43,630 nucleotides of DNA from Micromonospora phytophila (lineage in GTDB: Bacteria; Actinomycetota; Actinomycetes; Mycobacteriales; Micromonosporaceae), in the NCBI RefSeq assembly GCF_023656545.1, contig NZ_JAMOKF010000012.1, positions 1 through 43,630 on the forward strand. Reading direction: 5' to 3'. This document shows, piece by piece, positions 1-8,469 of this stretch. The notes under the pieces were generated by a model that was given only the letters and a program-made list of their open reading frames with translations, did not search any database and was not told where the DNA came from. The translations under genes and the position numbers were made by a program. Within the stretch, counting starts at the first letter, position 1. Each line of letters starts with the position of its first letter.

Positions 1-366
1 GGGGAGTCGACCGGCGCCACCGGAGGTGGTGGCACCCCCACCGGAGCCGCCCCGAGCGCGTCCGCCACCCCGTCCTCCGGCGCGCCCACGCCAAGCGCCG
101 GCACCGCCGGCGTCCCGCAGACGCCGGAGCAGCGCACCGAGCAGTTGCGCGGGCTCTGCCGGTCGTACCTGGCGCGGCCGCCCGCGCAGCGCGAGGACCT
201 GCTCGACACGCCCGCGTACGCCGCCCTGGTGACCGCCGCCGGCGGCCGGGAGAAGGTCGGCGACCACTGCCGGGAGCTGCTGCCCGAGGCCGAGCCGGAG
301 AAGCCGACGAAGGGCAGGTCGTCGCCCTCCCCGGCGGCGCCGCCGACTCCCGGGGCGGACGACTGA
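1..366 (+). CDS. C-terminal part of a hypothetical protein (5' end outside window)
   Basis: The frame is open from the first base to a TGA at 364-366, so only the last 121 residues are visible. The first 40 or so are Gly/Ala/Pro/Ser/Thr-rich linker. A compact helical segment follows (TPEQRTEQLRGLCRSYLA, then a DTPAYAALVTAAGG stretch and two cysteines, one in GLCRSY and one in DHCREL). The end is a short Pro/Ser-rich tail. This arrangement is seen in actinobacterial membrane or anti-sigma-like proteins with a proline-rich extracellular linker, but no domain can be named from this piece. Confidence 0.6.
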   Translation, partial: GESTGATGGGGTPTGAAPSASATPSSGAPTPSAGTAGVPQTPEQRTEQLRGLCRSYLARPPAQREDLLDTPAYAALVTAAGGREKVGDHCRELLPEAEPEKPTKGRSSPSPAAPPTPGADD

Positions 367-507
367 ACTCCCCGCCCGTTCCCGCCGGTCGCACCGAGTT
401 TCTCTGCTAGACAGGAGTTGGTGGGACCCGCGACGCCCCCGCCGATGTCGGTGGGTGGCGCTACGGTGGCACGAGCGGAAGCCGGTGCGGGGAAGGGAGT
501 CCGTCCT

Positions 508-1203
508 GTGGTGACGTCGCCGGAGGTCGATCGGGCCAGCGTCCTGCGCGAGTCGGGCGCGGCGGCCAGCCACCTCGCCCGGATCTGCTTCAAGACCGGG
601 CCGCCGACCCGCGCCGGCGTCGAACTCGAATGGACCGTGCACGACGCCGCCGACCCCGCCCGCCCGGTCGACGGCGAGCGGCTCCGGGCGGCACTGGGGC
701 CGCACAGCCCCCACACGCTTGATCGCACGAGCCCCGCCGAGCAGCTCCGGCACGGCAGTACCGTGACCGTGGAGCCGGGCGGGCAACTGGAGATCTCCAC
801 CGCGCCGCGCTCGTCGATCGCCGCGCTCATCCACGCCACGGACGGCGACATCGCCGAGGTCAGCGGCCTGCCGGACGCCGCCCGGCACGTGCTCACCGCC
901 GTGGACCGGGTCCGCTTCGCCCACGTGTACGTCGACGGCGCGCTGGTGGCGATCGGGCGGGGCACCGTCACGGGCCAGGGACGCTGGCTCGGGCTCAGCC
1001 TGATCGAGGTGGTGCCCGCCGCCCGGCGGCGAGGGCTGGCCCGCTTCGTCATCCACGAACTGGTCGACTGGGCCGCCGCGCAGGGGGCCACCCACGCCTT
1101 CCTTCAGGTGGAGCAGCGCAACACCGGCGCGGTGGCGCTCTACCGGGGGCTCGGCTTCACCACCCACCACACCTACCTGACCCGGGTCGCCCCGCCGACC
1201 TGA
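508..1203 (+). CDS. Chimeric ORF: EgtA (glutamate-cysteine ligase) N-terminus fused to a GNAT acetyltransferase C-terminus
   Basis: Residues 1 to about 118 read as the N-terminus of EgtA, the glutamate-cysteine ligase of ergothioneine synthesis: ICFKTGPPTRAGVELEWTVHD and VEPGGQLEIS are hallmark segments of that family. From about residue 119 (near position 861) the protein changes abruptly to a GNAT domain resembling the C-terminal half of Rv0428c-type acetyltransferases: GLSLIEVVPAARRRGLARFV (acetyl-CoA loop RRRGLA) and FLQVEQRNTGAVALYRGLGF. EgtA is normally over 400 residues, so its catalytic core is absent, and the GNAT lacks its usual N-terminal part. The start is one of two adjacent GTG codons (508, 511), about 8 nt after GGAAGGGA; a TACGGT -10 candidate lies at 462-467. 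It may be a deletion fusion between neighbouring genes, an assembly chimera or a functional two-domain protein. EgtA activity is not expected. Confidence 0.75.
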   Translation: MVTSPEVDRASVLRESGAAASHLARICFKTGPPTRAGVELEWTVHDAADPARPVDGERLRAALGPHSPHTLDRTSPAEQLRHGSTVTVEPGGQLEISTAPRSSIAALIHATDGDIAEVSGLPDAARHVLTAVDRVRFAHVYVDGALVAIGRGTVTGQGRWLGLSLIEVVPAARRRGLARFVIHELVDWAAAQGATHAFLQVEQRNTGAVALYRGLGFTTHHTYLTRVAPPT

Positions 1204-1311
1204 CGGCACTCGCGGGATTCCCGCAGGTCCTCCGGGGTACGGGAGGTGGTGGACGCGGCGCGGTGCGCGTCGTGACACCCCCCGCAACCCCGGCTCAGGA
1301 AGGACCACGCG

Positions 1312-2181
1312 ATGGCCACGCGAAGCGCATCGGGGCGCGCCGGCGGCGCGACGGCGACGAAGGACGTCCCCGGCAACCAGACGCCGAACACCCCGGAGAT
1401 CAACGAGAGCGAGATCGCCCGGCTCAAGGTCGACCAGCTCCGCGACCGACTCCGCCGACGCGGCATCACCGGCACCGCCGACATGCGCAAGGACGAACTG
1501 GTCGACGCGCTGATCACAGCCCTCCGCGACGGCCGGAAGACCACCCCGTCCCGGACCGGCTCCGGCTCGGCCGGCCGCGCCACGGCAGCGGCACGGGGCA
1601 GCTCCGGCTCGCGCGCCGTACGGTCGGACTCGCCCCAGGCGGCGGAGCTGGCGGAGGTGGAGCGGCGAGCGGCGGAACTGGAGAACGTGACGCCGCAGGC
1701 GGCGGAGGTGGAGGAAGTGGAGCGGCGAGCGGCGGAGCTGGAGGCGGCGGTGTCCGGCAGCACGGCGCTGCCGGCTCCCCCGGCGGACGCGGCACCCGAC
1801 ACGCCCGCGCTACCGCCGGCGCCGGCCGACGCGGACGCCACTGCCGAGGGCCACACCCCCACGCCCCCCGGCGGGACCGACGAGGCGGACAGGCCCGGCA
1901 AGGCCCACGTTCCGCAGCCCCGGGGCGCGACCGGTCCGGAGGCCGCGCAGGCCGTGCGCACTGCCGACGGGGCAGCCGGGTCGGGGCCCGAGCTGACCAT
2001 GGAGACGGCGGACCGGGTGCTCACCTCGATGGTGCCGGCGGAGCTGGATCCGGTCGACGAGGTGGTCACCCCGGAGGGCACCATCCTCACCGCCGGGGCC
2101 GGGTCGGCCGACGCGGCGGTGGCCACCCCGCCCCTGCCGACGACGGAGCGTCGGGAGCGGACGCCCTCCTCCGCCCGGTAG
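1312..2181 (+). CDS. Rho termination factor N-terminal (Rho_N/SAP-like) domain protein
   Basis: A 289-residue acidic, low-complexity protein. Residues about 30-72 (INESEIARLKVDQLRDRLRR, followed by RGITGTADMRKDELVDAL) form the two-helix Rho_N/SAP-like fold found in small actinobacterial nucleic-acid-binding proteins. Residues about 108-142 carry two copies of a charged heptad-like unit (EVERRAAELE), probably a short coiled coil, encoded by a near-identical DNA repeat at 1650-1745. The rest is Ala/Pro/Gly/Asp-rich and likely disordered, with a short conserved-looking patch (TMETADRVLTSMVPAELDP) near residue 225. The ATG follows AGGAAGGACC. Nucleic-acid binding is inferred from the fold only. 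Confidence 0.8.
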   Translation: MATRSASGRAGGATATKDVPGNQTPNTPEINESEIARLKVDQLRDRLRRRGITGTADMRKDELVDALITALRDGRKTTPSRTGSGSAGRATAAARGSSGSRAVRSDSPQAAELAEVERRAAELENVTPQAAEVEEVERRAAELEAAVSGSTALPAPPADAAPDTPALPPAPADADATAEGHTPTPPGGTDEADRPGKAHVPQPRGATGPEAAQAVRTADGAAGSGPELTMETADRVLTSMVPAELDPVDEVVTPEGTILTAGAGSADAAVATPPLPTTERRERTPSSAR

Positions 2182-2224
2182 ACCATCAGGGCGGCACCGG
2201 GCCGGGCGCGCCGAGAGCGGCGAC

Positions 2225-2317
2225 GTCCGGCCCGGACCCGACCGGCGGGGCTTTCTCCGGTCGTCCAGCCCGGATCGGGCTCGCTCCCGTCGTCCGGCTC
2301 GGATCCGACCGGCGGGC
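2225..2317. repeat. Imperfect direct repeat in the 2182-2353 intergenic gap
   Basis: A 26-bp unit beginning GTCCGGCCCGGACCCGACC (2225-2250) recurs at 2292-2317 with about 24 of 26 matches. A third, weaker GTCCAGCCCGGATCGGG lies between them. No gene or clear terminator is visible in this gap, which separates two convergent genes. Confidence 0.4.
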
Positions 2318-2353
2318 CGCGCCGGGCCGCAACGGACGTGCGGGGGCGGCGGG

Positions 2354-2821
2354 TCAGCGGCGGACGACTCGGCGGGGCTTGGCGGTCTTCATCTCGGCGT
2401 ACCGCTTGAGGGTCTGCGAGCGGTGGTCGAGGCCGAGCGCGGTGAGGACCAGGTAGCCGAGCAGCACCCCGGCGCCGGTGGCGGCGAGGTAGAGCCAGAT
2501 CTGGGCGAAGAAGGTGCCGGCCCCACCGCCGAACGGGTTGTCGCCCACGAGCAGCGGGCCCACCAGCACGGTCAGCAGCAGCGCGATGCCGACCCCGGCG
2601 GCCATGTCCGCCCCCCAGGCGGCGGCCGGCCGACGCCGGCCCCACACGAAGGCGACCGCGGCCAGGATCAGCCCGATCACCACGAACATCCCGAGCGACA
2701 CCCGGTCGGCGGCGGCGCTGTCGTCACCGTCGGAGCCGAACCGGATGACCAGCCGGGCGACCACGTTGACCACGAACAGCGCGACCGCGAGCAACCCGAT
2801 CGCGCGCCACCGCTCTCTCAT
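2354..2821 (-). CDS. Four-pass membrane protein of unknown function
   Basis: A 155-residue protein with four hydrophobic segments (about residues 7-27, 40-60, 70-92, 103-128) and a strongly basic C-terminal tail ending in KPRRVVRR, consistent with a cytoplasmic end. No catalytic motif is visible. The ATG lies after a GGAGGAGT ribosome site. It is 78 bp downstream of the DUF6113-like gene on the same strand and may belong to the mshB transcription unit. Function not recognised. Confidence 0.75.
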   Translation of the reverse strand: MRERWRAIGLLAVALFVVNVVARLVIRFGSDGDDSAAADRVSLGMFVVIGLILAAVAFVWGRRRPAAAWGADMAAGVGIALLLTVLVGPLLVGDNPFGGGAGTFFAQIWLYLAATGAGVLLGYLVLTALGLDHRSQTLKRYAEMKTAKPRRVVRR

Positions 2822-2899
2822 CGTACTCCTCCCGCCGTACCGCCCGCCGCGGTGGCGGGCTTCCTGGCAGGAATATCTACCACCGGAAGCTGTGTGCCG

Positions 2900-3358
2900 T
2901 CAGTCCCTCATCCGGACCGGCGGGGGCGACAGGACCTGCCGGAAGCCCATCACCGCGAAGGTCATGGCGCCGGCGACGATCATGGCCAGGCCGACCCAGT
3001 TGTCGCCGGCGAGGAGCAGGTCCCCCTCAGTGGTCCGGACGGCCGCGACCGCCATGAGTACGAACCAGGGCGCCGCGGGCAGCGCGACCGCCCAGCGACG
3101 GCCGACCGCCACGTGGGCGAACCAGCTCAGCGCGATGTTCGCGCCGATCGCGACGAGCACCGAGACGCCGATCAGCTGCCCGCCCACCCGGACCGTGGCG
3201 AGCAGCAGCTCCAGCACCGCCGTGAGCACCCCACCCAGGACGGCGACCAGCCCGCCGGCTACCCGCAGGGCGAGGTCGAGCAGCCGCCGGGACCGCCCGG
3301 GCGGCGGCGGGGCGGTCTCGTCCGGGACGACGGTCATCGGCGCGGCGGGCAGGGTCAT
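2900..3358 (-). CDS. DUF6113-like small membrane protein
   Basis: A 152-residue protein with a proline-rich N-terminus (about residues 1-22) and four hydrophobic segments, ending in a short polar tail (PPPVRMRD). The ATG at 3358-3356 overlaps the TGA of mshB (ATGA), so the two genes are translationally coupled. A small membrane protein directly after mshB is a recurrent actinobacterial arrangement annotated DUF6113. The family name is from memory of that context. A link to mycothiol handling is only guilt by association. Confidence 0.75.
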   Translation of the reverse strand: MTLPAAPMTVVPDETAPPPPGRSRRLLDLALRVAGGLVAVLGGVLTAVLELLLATVRVGGQLIGVSVLVAIGANIALSWFAHVAVGRRWAVALPAAPWFVLMAVAAVRTTEGDLLLAGDNWVGLAMIVAGAMTFAVMGFRQVLSPPPVRMRD

Positions 3359-4272
3359 CGCAGGCCGGACGCCCCGACCGGGGACCGGTCCGGGTGATCG
3401 GCGGCGGCGAGCCCGGCGAAGAGGTCGTCCTCCCAGCCGTACGGCCCGCTGCCCGGGCCCTTCTCGCCCACCGCGAGGGTGTAGAACTCCACGCCCATGA
3501 ACTCGCTGCCGAAGTTCCCGGCGATCGTGTAGAGCCAGGAAGTGTCGGGGATCTGGCTGGCGTGCGCGCGCATGGCCGCCTCCTTGGCGGCGTGCTGCTC
3601 GGTGGCGTCGATCCGGGCGGCGATCTGCGCGTCCGGGGTGCCGAAGGGCAGCTCGGAGAGGTCCGCGATGCCGGCGAAGGGGTTGTCGGACGACTCGGCG
3701 AAGTGCGTCATGCCGGCCTCCATCACGCTGAGCGGCATCGCCGTCCAGTAGACCTTGGCCGGGGCGAAGCCCTCGGCGCGGGCCAGCTCGACGGCGCGCA
3801 TCGTCACCCGGTGCGCCTGGATGTGGTCGGGGTGCCCGTAGAAGCCGTTGTCGTCGTACGTGATCACGACCTGCGGGCGTACCTCCCGCATGATCTCCAC
3901 CAGGTGCCCGGCGGCCTCGTCGAGGCCGGCCTGCCAGAAGGCCCGGGGGTGCTCGTTGGTGGCCAGGCCCATCATCCCGGAGTCGCGGTAGCGGCCGGCT
4001 CCGCCGAGGAAGCGGTGGTCGGTGACGCCGAGCGCGGCGCAGGCGGCGTTGAGCTCGGCGATCCGCCAGCCGCCGAGCTGGTCCGCCTCGGCGGCGGCGA
4101 GCTGGGCCAGCGCCGGCACGTGGATCTCGCCCTCCTCGCCGAGGGTGCAGGTCACCAGCGTGACGTGCGCGCCGGCGGCCACGTAGTGGGCCATCGTCGA
4201 GCCGGTGCCGATGGACTCGTCGTCGGGGTGCGCGTGGACCAGCAGGAGGCGGCGGTCGGGCAGCGTCGTCAC
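3355..4272 (-). CDS. mshB: MshB, N-acetyl-1-D-myo-inositol-2-amino-2-deoxy-alpha-D-glucopyranoside deacetylase
   Basis: Zinc deacetylase of mycothiol biosynthesis: it removes acetate from GlcNAc-Ins to give GlcN-Ins, the substrate of MshC. The PIG-L/LmbE signature AHPDDE covers residues 14-19. Residue H15 and the adjacent Asp pair match the metal site and general base of the family, and GHPDHIQAH at about 146-154 provides the second histidine cluster (H147/H150). [15 protein letters not shown] is typical of MshB rather than the paralogue Mca. The start is set at GTG 4272, giving 305 residues, close to the 303 of the mycobacterial enzyme; a TAGAGT -10 hexamer lies 7 nt upstream, pointing to a leaderless message. 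GTG 4281 and an ATG at 4335 are alternatives. It is divergent from the S9 peptidase. Confidence 0.93.
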   Translation of the reverse strand: MTTLPDRRLLLVHAHPDDESIGTGSTMAHYVAAGAHVTLVTCTLGEEGEIHVPALAQLAAAEADQLGGWRIAELNAACAALGVTDHRFLGGAGRYRDSGMMGLATNEHPRAFWQAGLDEAAGHLVEIMREVRPQVVITYDDNGFYGHPDHIQAHRVTMRAVELARAEGFAPAKVYWTAMPLSVMEAGMTHFAESSDNPFAGIADLSELPFGTPDAQIAARIDATEQHAAKEAAMRAHASQIPDTSWLYTIAGNFGSEFMGVEFYTLAVGEKGPGSGPYGWEDDLFAGLAAADHPDRSPVGASGLR

Positions 4273-4279
4273 GACGGTC

Positions 4280-4285
4280 ACTCTA
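4280..4285 (-). promoter_or_regulatory. -10 hexamer for leaderless mshB
   Basis: TAGAGT on the minus strand, 7 nt before GTG 4272. No convincing -35. Confidence 0.45.
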
Positions 4286-4354
4286 TCCGGCGGTATTCCG
4301 CCGCCGGCCCCGACGCGTCCACGCAGGTCGGCCACATCGCCCTCGGCGCCGCTT

Positions 4355-4360
4355 TACGAT
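4355..4360 (+). promoter_or_regulatory. -10 hexamer for leaderless S9 peptidase gene
   Basis: TACGAT, 7 nt before GTG 4368. There is no Shine-Dalgarno sequence in the gap. Confidence 0.5.
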
Positions 4361-4367
4361 CTGGCCT

Positions 4368-6509
4368 GTGGACTTTCCGGAGCTGGCCGCCCGCACCCGC
4401 CGGTTCAGCCACGGGGCGCCGCGCGCCGTCTCCGTGGCTGACGACGGCTCCCGGGTGGTCTTCCTGCGCTCGGCCGGCCCGGAGGACCCGGCCGACGCGC
4501 TCTGGCTCCTGGACGTGGGCACCGGGGAGGAGCGGCTGGTCGCCGAGCCGGCGACGCTGCTGGGCGCCGGGGCCGACGCCGACGCGCTGGGCCCCGGTGA
4601 GCGCGCGCTGCGTGAGCGGTTGCGGCTGAGCGCCGCCGGCATCGGCTCGTACGCCCTCGACGCCGCCGGGCGGGTGGCGGTCTTCGCGCTGGCCGGTCGG
4701 CTGTTCCGGGCCGACCTGGTGCACGGCGACGTGGTGGAGGTGGACGCCGTCGGTCCGGTGCTCGACCCGCGGCCGGATCCGACCGGGGAACGCCTGGCGT
4801 ACGTCACCGACGCGGCGGAGGGGGTGCGCCGGGGCCAGTTGCGGGTGGTCGACGGCGACGGCACCGACAACCTGCTGGCCGGCGAGGACTCCGGCGTGAC
4901 GTGGGGGCTCGCCGAGCACATCGCGGCCGAGGAGTTCGCCCGGTTCCGGGGCTACTGGTGGGCGCCGGACGGGCGCTCGGTGCTGGCCGCCCGGGTCGAC
5001 GAGTCCCGGCTGGACCGCTGGCACCTGCACGACCCGGCCGATCCGGCGCACCCGCCCACCACCGTCGCCTACCCGCGGGCGGGTGGCCCGAACGCCGAGG
5101 TCAGCCTGCACCTGCTCGACCTCGACGGCGGCTGGGTCGACGTGCACTGGGACCGTGAGACCTACCCGTACCTGACCGCCGTGCACTGGGCCGAGGGTGG
5201 TCCGCTGATCACCGTGCTGCGCCGCTCCCAGCAGCACGGCCTGGTGCTCGCGGTCGACCCGCGCACCGGCGAGACCCAGGTGCACGCCGAACTGGCCGAC
5301 CCGCGCTGGGTGGAGCCGATCCCCGGCACCCCGGCGCACCTGCCGGACGGCCGGGTGCTGGTCGGCGGCGAGCTGGCCCACGACGGGTACGACGCGCGCT
5401 GCCTCTTCGCCGACGGCACCCTGCTCACGCCGCCGTCGCTCTACGTGCGGCGGGTGGTGGGCCGGCTGCCCGGCGGCACCGGGCCGGCGGACCTGCTGGT
5501 GGAGGCGAGCGACGGCGAGCCGAGCGAGCGGCACCTGTTCCGGGTGCGCACCACCATCGGTGGCGGCGTCGACGCCCGCCGGGTCACCAACGACCCGGGC
5601 TGGCACACCGCGGCCGTCGGCGGCGACGTGCTGGTGGTGGGGAGCGCCTCGCTGGACCACCCGGGCACCCGGTGGGCGGTGTGGCGGGGCGACCGTGAGG
5701 TGGCCGTGCTGCGCTCGCTCGCCGCCACCCCGCCGTACGCCCCGCTGCCGCTGCTGGAGCGGGTGACCGACCGGCGGCTGCCCACGGCGGTGCTCTACCC
5801 GGACAACTACGTCACGGGCCGCCGGCTGCCGGTGCTGCTGGACGTCTACGGCGGCCCGGGGCACCAGGAGGTGGTCGCCGCCCGGGCGGCCTGGCTGGAG
5901 CGGCAGTGGTGGGCCGACGCCGGCTTCGCGGTGGTGACGATCGACAACCGCGGCACCCCGGGGGTGGCCCCCTCCTTCGAGAAGGCGATCCACCGGCGGA
6001 TGGCCGACGTCATCCTGACCGACCAGGTGGACGCGCTGACCGCGCTGGCCGGCAAGCACCCGGATCTGGACCTGGAACGGGTGGCCGTGCGGGGCTGGTC
6101 GTTCGGCGGCTGGCTGGCCGGGCTGGCGGTGCTGCGGCATCCGGAACTGTTCCGGTGCGGGATCGTGGGTGCGCCGGTGGCCGACTGGACGCTCTACGAC
6201 ACCGCCTACACGGAGCGCTACCTGGGCCTGCCGGACGACGGCATGGACGTCTACGCGCACCACTCGCTGGTGGAGCTGGCCGCCGAGCCGCTCACCGGCC
6301 CGGACCAGGCCCGGCCGCTGCTGCTGGTGCACGGCCTGGCCGACGACAACGTGGTGGCCGCGCACACGCTGCGCCTGTCGGCGGCGCTGCTCTCCACCGG
6401 CCGCCCGCACGCGGTGCTGCCGCTGACCGGGGCGACCCACATGGCCGCCGGCGGCACCGCCGAACGCCTGCTGAGGCTGGAACTCGACTTCCTGCGCCAG
6501 CACCTCTGA
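4368..6509 (+). CDS. S9 family dipeptidyl-peptidase IV-like serine peptidase
   Basis: A 713-residue prolyl-oligopeptidase-clan enzyme without a signal peptide, so probably cytoplasmic. The N-terminal two thirds form a DPP IV beta-propeller, with the N-terminus-anchoring glutamate motif in LAEHIAAEEF. The C-terminal alpha/beta-hydrolase has LPVLLDVYGGPG (oxyanion-loop region), the nucleophile elbow GWSFGG (S578), HGLADDNV (D659) and GATHMA (H691), a complete Ser-Asp-His triad. It should cleave dipeptides from the N-termini of peptides, usually after Pro or Ala. A peptide importer operon follows convergently, which would suit peptide scavenging, but this link is positional inference. The start is GTG 4368 behind a leaderless-type -10. 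Confidence 0.92.
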   Translation: MDFPELAARTRRFSHGAPRAVSVADDGSRVVFLRSAGPEDPADALWLLDVGTGEERLVAEPATLLGAGADADALGPGERALRERLRLSAAGIGSYALDAAGRVAVFALAGRLFRADLVHGDVVEVDAVGPVLDPRPDPTGERLAYVTDAAEGVRRGQLRVVDGDGTDNLLAGEDSGVTWGLAEHIAAEEFARFRGYWWAPDGRSVLAARVDESRLDRWHLHDPADPAHPPTTVAYPRAGGPNAEVSLHLLDLDGGWVDVHWDRETYPYLTAVHWAEGGPLITVLRRSQQHGLVLAVDPRTGETQVHAELADPRWVEPIPGTPAHLPDGRVLVGGELAHDGYDARCLFADGTLLTPPSLYVRRVVGRLPGGTGPADLLVEASDGEPSERHLFRVRTTIGGGVDARRVTNDPGWHTAAVGGDVLVVGSASLDHPGTRWAVWRGDREVAVLRSLAATPPYAPLPLLERVTDRRLPTAVLYPDNYVTGRRLPVLLDVYGGPGHQEVVAARAAWLERQWWADAGFAVVTIDNRGTPGVAPSFEKAIHRRMADVILTDQVDALTALAGKHPDLDLERVAVRGWSFGGWLAGLAVLRHPELFRCGIVGAPVADWTLYDTAYTERYLGLPDDGMDVYAHHSLVELAAEPLTGPDQARPLLLVHGLADDNVVAAHTLRLSAALLSTGRPHAVLPLTGATHMAAGGTAERLLRLELDFLRQHL

Positions 6510-6517
6510 CGCGCGAA

Positions 6518-6551
6518 GGCCCCCGGTCGACGGCGTTGTCGACCGGGGGCC
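6518..6551. terminator. Bidirectional hairpin terminator between S9 peptidase and importer operon
   Basis: A perfect 14-bp stem (GGCCCCCGGTCGAC, 6518-6531, pairing with 6538-6551) closes a 6-nt loop. It lies 9 nt after the peptidase stop and 22 nt before the convergent lipoprotein stop, so it can serve both. Confidence 0.85.
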
Positions 6552-6572
6552 CGTCCGTGCGGTGGTGCGGGG

Positions 6573-8315
6573 TTACTGCTTGACGTGGGCGTTCACGAAG
6601 GACGGGTAGCCGAAGACGCTGGAGATGAAGATCCCACCGGCCTTGGAACCGTGCACCGCGTAGGCCACGTCGACGAAGAGCGGCACCACCGGGGCGTGCT
6701 CCTTCATGATCCGTTCGTCGAGCTTGCCCCACTCCGGGCCCTGCTCGGTCGGCGGCAGGGCCAGGATCCGGTCCATCTCGGTGTTGATGGCGGCGTCGTT
6801 GAAGTACGACTGGTTGCTGTTGCCGTCGGCCTTGATGGTCCGGCCGTCGTAGAGCACCGGCAGGATCGAGGCGCCGCTGGGCCAGTCCGCCGCCCAGTTA
6901 CCGATGTAGAGGTCCCAGGGGTTGTTCTTCTTCTTGACCTCGTCGAGCTTGGCGTCGTCCGGGATGTTCCGGATCGTGATCTTGAAGCCGGCCCGCTCCA
7001 GGTTGCCCTTGAGCTGGGTGGCCATCTGCTGCTCGGTCGTGCTGTCGGCCGCGCCGAAGACCAGCTCCGGCGTCTGGCCGCCGAGCAGCTCCTTGGCCTT
7101 GTCGACGTTGCCGTTGGCCCCGGCCGGGTACGCGTCGTACGCCTTGTAGCCGATGGTCGATGGCGGCATCAGCGTGGTCATCGGGGCGGCGACGGTCTGG
7201 CCGCCGAGCGCCTTGACCAGACCGTCCCGGTCGATGGCGTAGTTCAGCGCCTGGCGGATCTTGAGGTCGGTGACCCGCTGGGTGTTGATGACCAGCTGGT
7301 TGGCGCTCGGGGTCGGCGACAGGATGCTGCGGGACTTCAGCGCCGGGTCGTTGGCGACCTTGGCGACCAGCGAGGCCGGCACGTAGTTCCAGGCCAGCGC
7401 GCTCTGGTCGGCGCCGTTGTCGGCGATCACCCGGTTGTTCGCGGCGTCGGCGGTCGGGCCGAAGCTCCAGACGAACTGGTCCGGGTACTGGTGGCGCACC
7501 GGGTCGGTCTTCGGGTCCCAGTTGGGGTTGCGGTCCAGGGTGAGCTGGACGCCCGCCTGGTTCTTGGCGACCTTGTAGGGCCCGGAGGAGAACGGCCGCT
7601 GGTCCAGGTTGACCCCGGTGTCCTTGTCGGCCTTCAGCGGCGCGGTGGTCGGCAGCGAGACCGCGAACGGCAGGTCACAGCGGGGCTTGGCGAACTCGAA
7701 GCGCAGCGTCTTGTCGTCGGGGGTGGTCAGCCCCGGCGGCAGCGAGGTCTTGTTCTTCTTGAAGTCCCACTTGGTGTCGAACTGCGGGCTGTCGGCCAGC
7801 CACTCCTGGATGTAGGTGGGACCGCCGGAGAGGTCCGGGTCGAAGGAACGGGCGATGCCGTACGCGATCTCCTTGGCGGTGATCGCGCTGCCGTCCTCGA
7901 ACTTCACCCCGTCCTTGATCTTGAATTCCCAGACCTTGCAATCGGAGTTGACGTTGGTGCCCGGCGTCTCGGCCAGGTCACCGACGAGGACCAGGCCGCC
8001 CTTGCCGTCGTCCTTCCAGGTGGTCAGGTAGCGGGCGAAGAGCGGGTTGGCCATCAGGCCCGCGAACGAGTACGTCCGCTGCGGGTCCAGGTGGGAGATG
8101 GGGGTCTCCCGGATGATGGTGAAGGTGCCGCCCTTCTGGGCGCCGGCCACCTCCGCCGCCGGCCCCATGGAGTCCTTCGGGTCGGTCGCGATGACCCCGG
8201 TCTGCTGCCGGTTCGTGTCCACCGTGGTGCCCTCGCCCGTGTTCTCCGAGCATGCACCCAGTGCCACAACCAGTGCGATCGCGCCGCCTGCGGCGGCCGC
8301 CACGCGTGGTCGCAT
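6573..8315 (-). CDS. Peptide/oligopeptide ABC transporter substrate-binding lipoprotein (DppA/OppA type)
   Basis: A 580-residue family-5 extracellular solute-binding protein. The N-terminus is a lipoprotein signal peptide with lipobox ALGAC (C22), so the mature protein is lipid-anchored outside the membrane. Family features include FTIIRETPISHLDPQRTYS, the DGVKFEDGSAITAKE segment, and RQALNYAIDRDGLV near the C-terminal lobe. The ATG follows a strong GGAGGAGGTAGGAG site. It is the last gene of the importer operon but has its own upstream promoter candidate, fitting the need for excess binding protein. The substrate is inferred to be a peptide; nickel or other ligands of family-5 proteins cannot be excluded. 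Confidence 0.92.
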   Translation of the reverse strand: MRPRVAAAAGGAIALVVALGACSENTGEGTTVDTNRQQTGVIATDPKDSMGPAAEVAGAQKGGTFTIIRETPISHLDPQRTYSFAGLMANPLFARYLTTWKDDGKGGLVLVGDLAETPGTNVNSDCKVWEFKIKDGVKFEDGSAITAKEIAYGIARSFDPDLSGGPTYIQEWLADSPQFDTKWDFKKNKTSLPPGLTTPDDKTLRFEFAKPRCDLPFAVSLPTTAPLKADKDTGVNLDQRPFSSGPYKVAKNQAGVQLTLDRNPNWDPKTDPVRHQYPDQFVWSFGPTADAANNRVIADNGADQSALAWNYVPASLVAKVANDPALKSRSILSPTPSANQLVINTQRVTDLKIRQALNYAIDRDGLVKALGGQTVAAPMTTLMPPSTIGYKAYDAYPAGANGNVDKAKELLGGQTPELVFGAADSTTEQQMATQLKGNLERAGFKITIRNIPDDAKLDEVKKKNNPWDLYIGNWAADWPSGASILPVLYDGRTIKADGNSNQSYFNDAAINTEMDRILALPPTEQGPEWGKLDERIMKEHAPVVPLFVDVAYAVHGSKAGGIFISSVFGYPSFVNAHVKQ

Positions 8316-8371
8316 CTCCTACCTCCTCCACCCCGTCCGCCGGGCGGGAACCGCCCACGTCGAGGATCGTA

Positions 8372-8407
8372 AAGAAGAAAACCTACAAGTTGTGTAACAG
8401 TTGTCGA
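8372..8407 (-). promoter_or_regulatory. Promoter candidate for the binding-protein gene
   Basis: On the minus strand, TCGACA (8407-8402), 16 nt, TAGGTT (8385-8380), then TTCTTC. This is an AT-rich patch in GC-rich surroundings. The TGTAGGTT core recurs before the first gene of the operon. Confidence 0.5.
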
Positions 8408-8469
8408 TAAATTTCACCGCCGTCCGACCGGCGGACGCCCGACCCGGCCAGGCGGCCGGAGCACGGGCG

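Noticed and set aside
4278..6503. 741-codon open frame on the minus strand opposite the S9 peptidase gene
   Set aside because: It lies wholly antisense to a gene with a full catalytic triad and is made of His/Arg/Gly/Val-rich sequence typical of GC-rich shadow frames.
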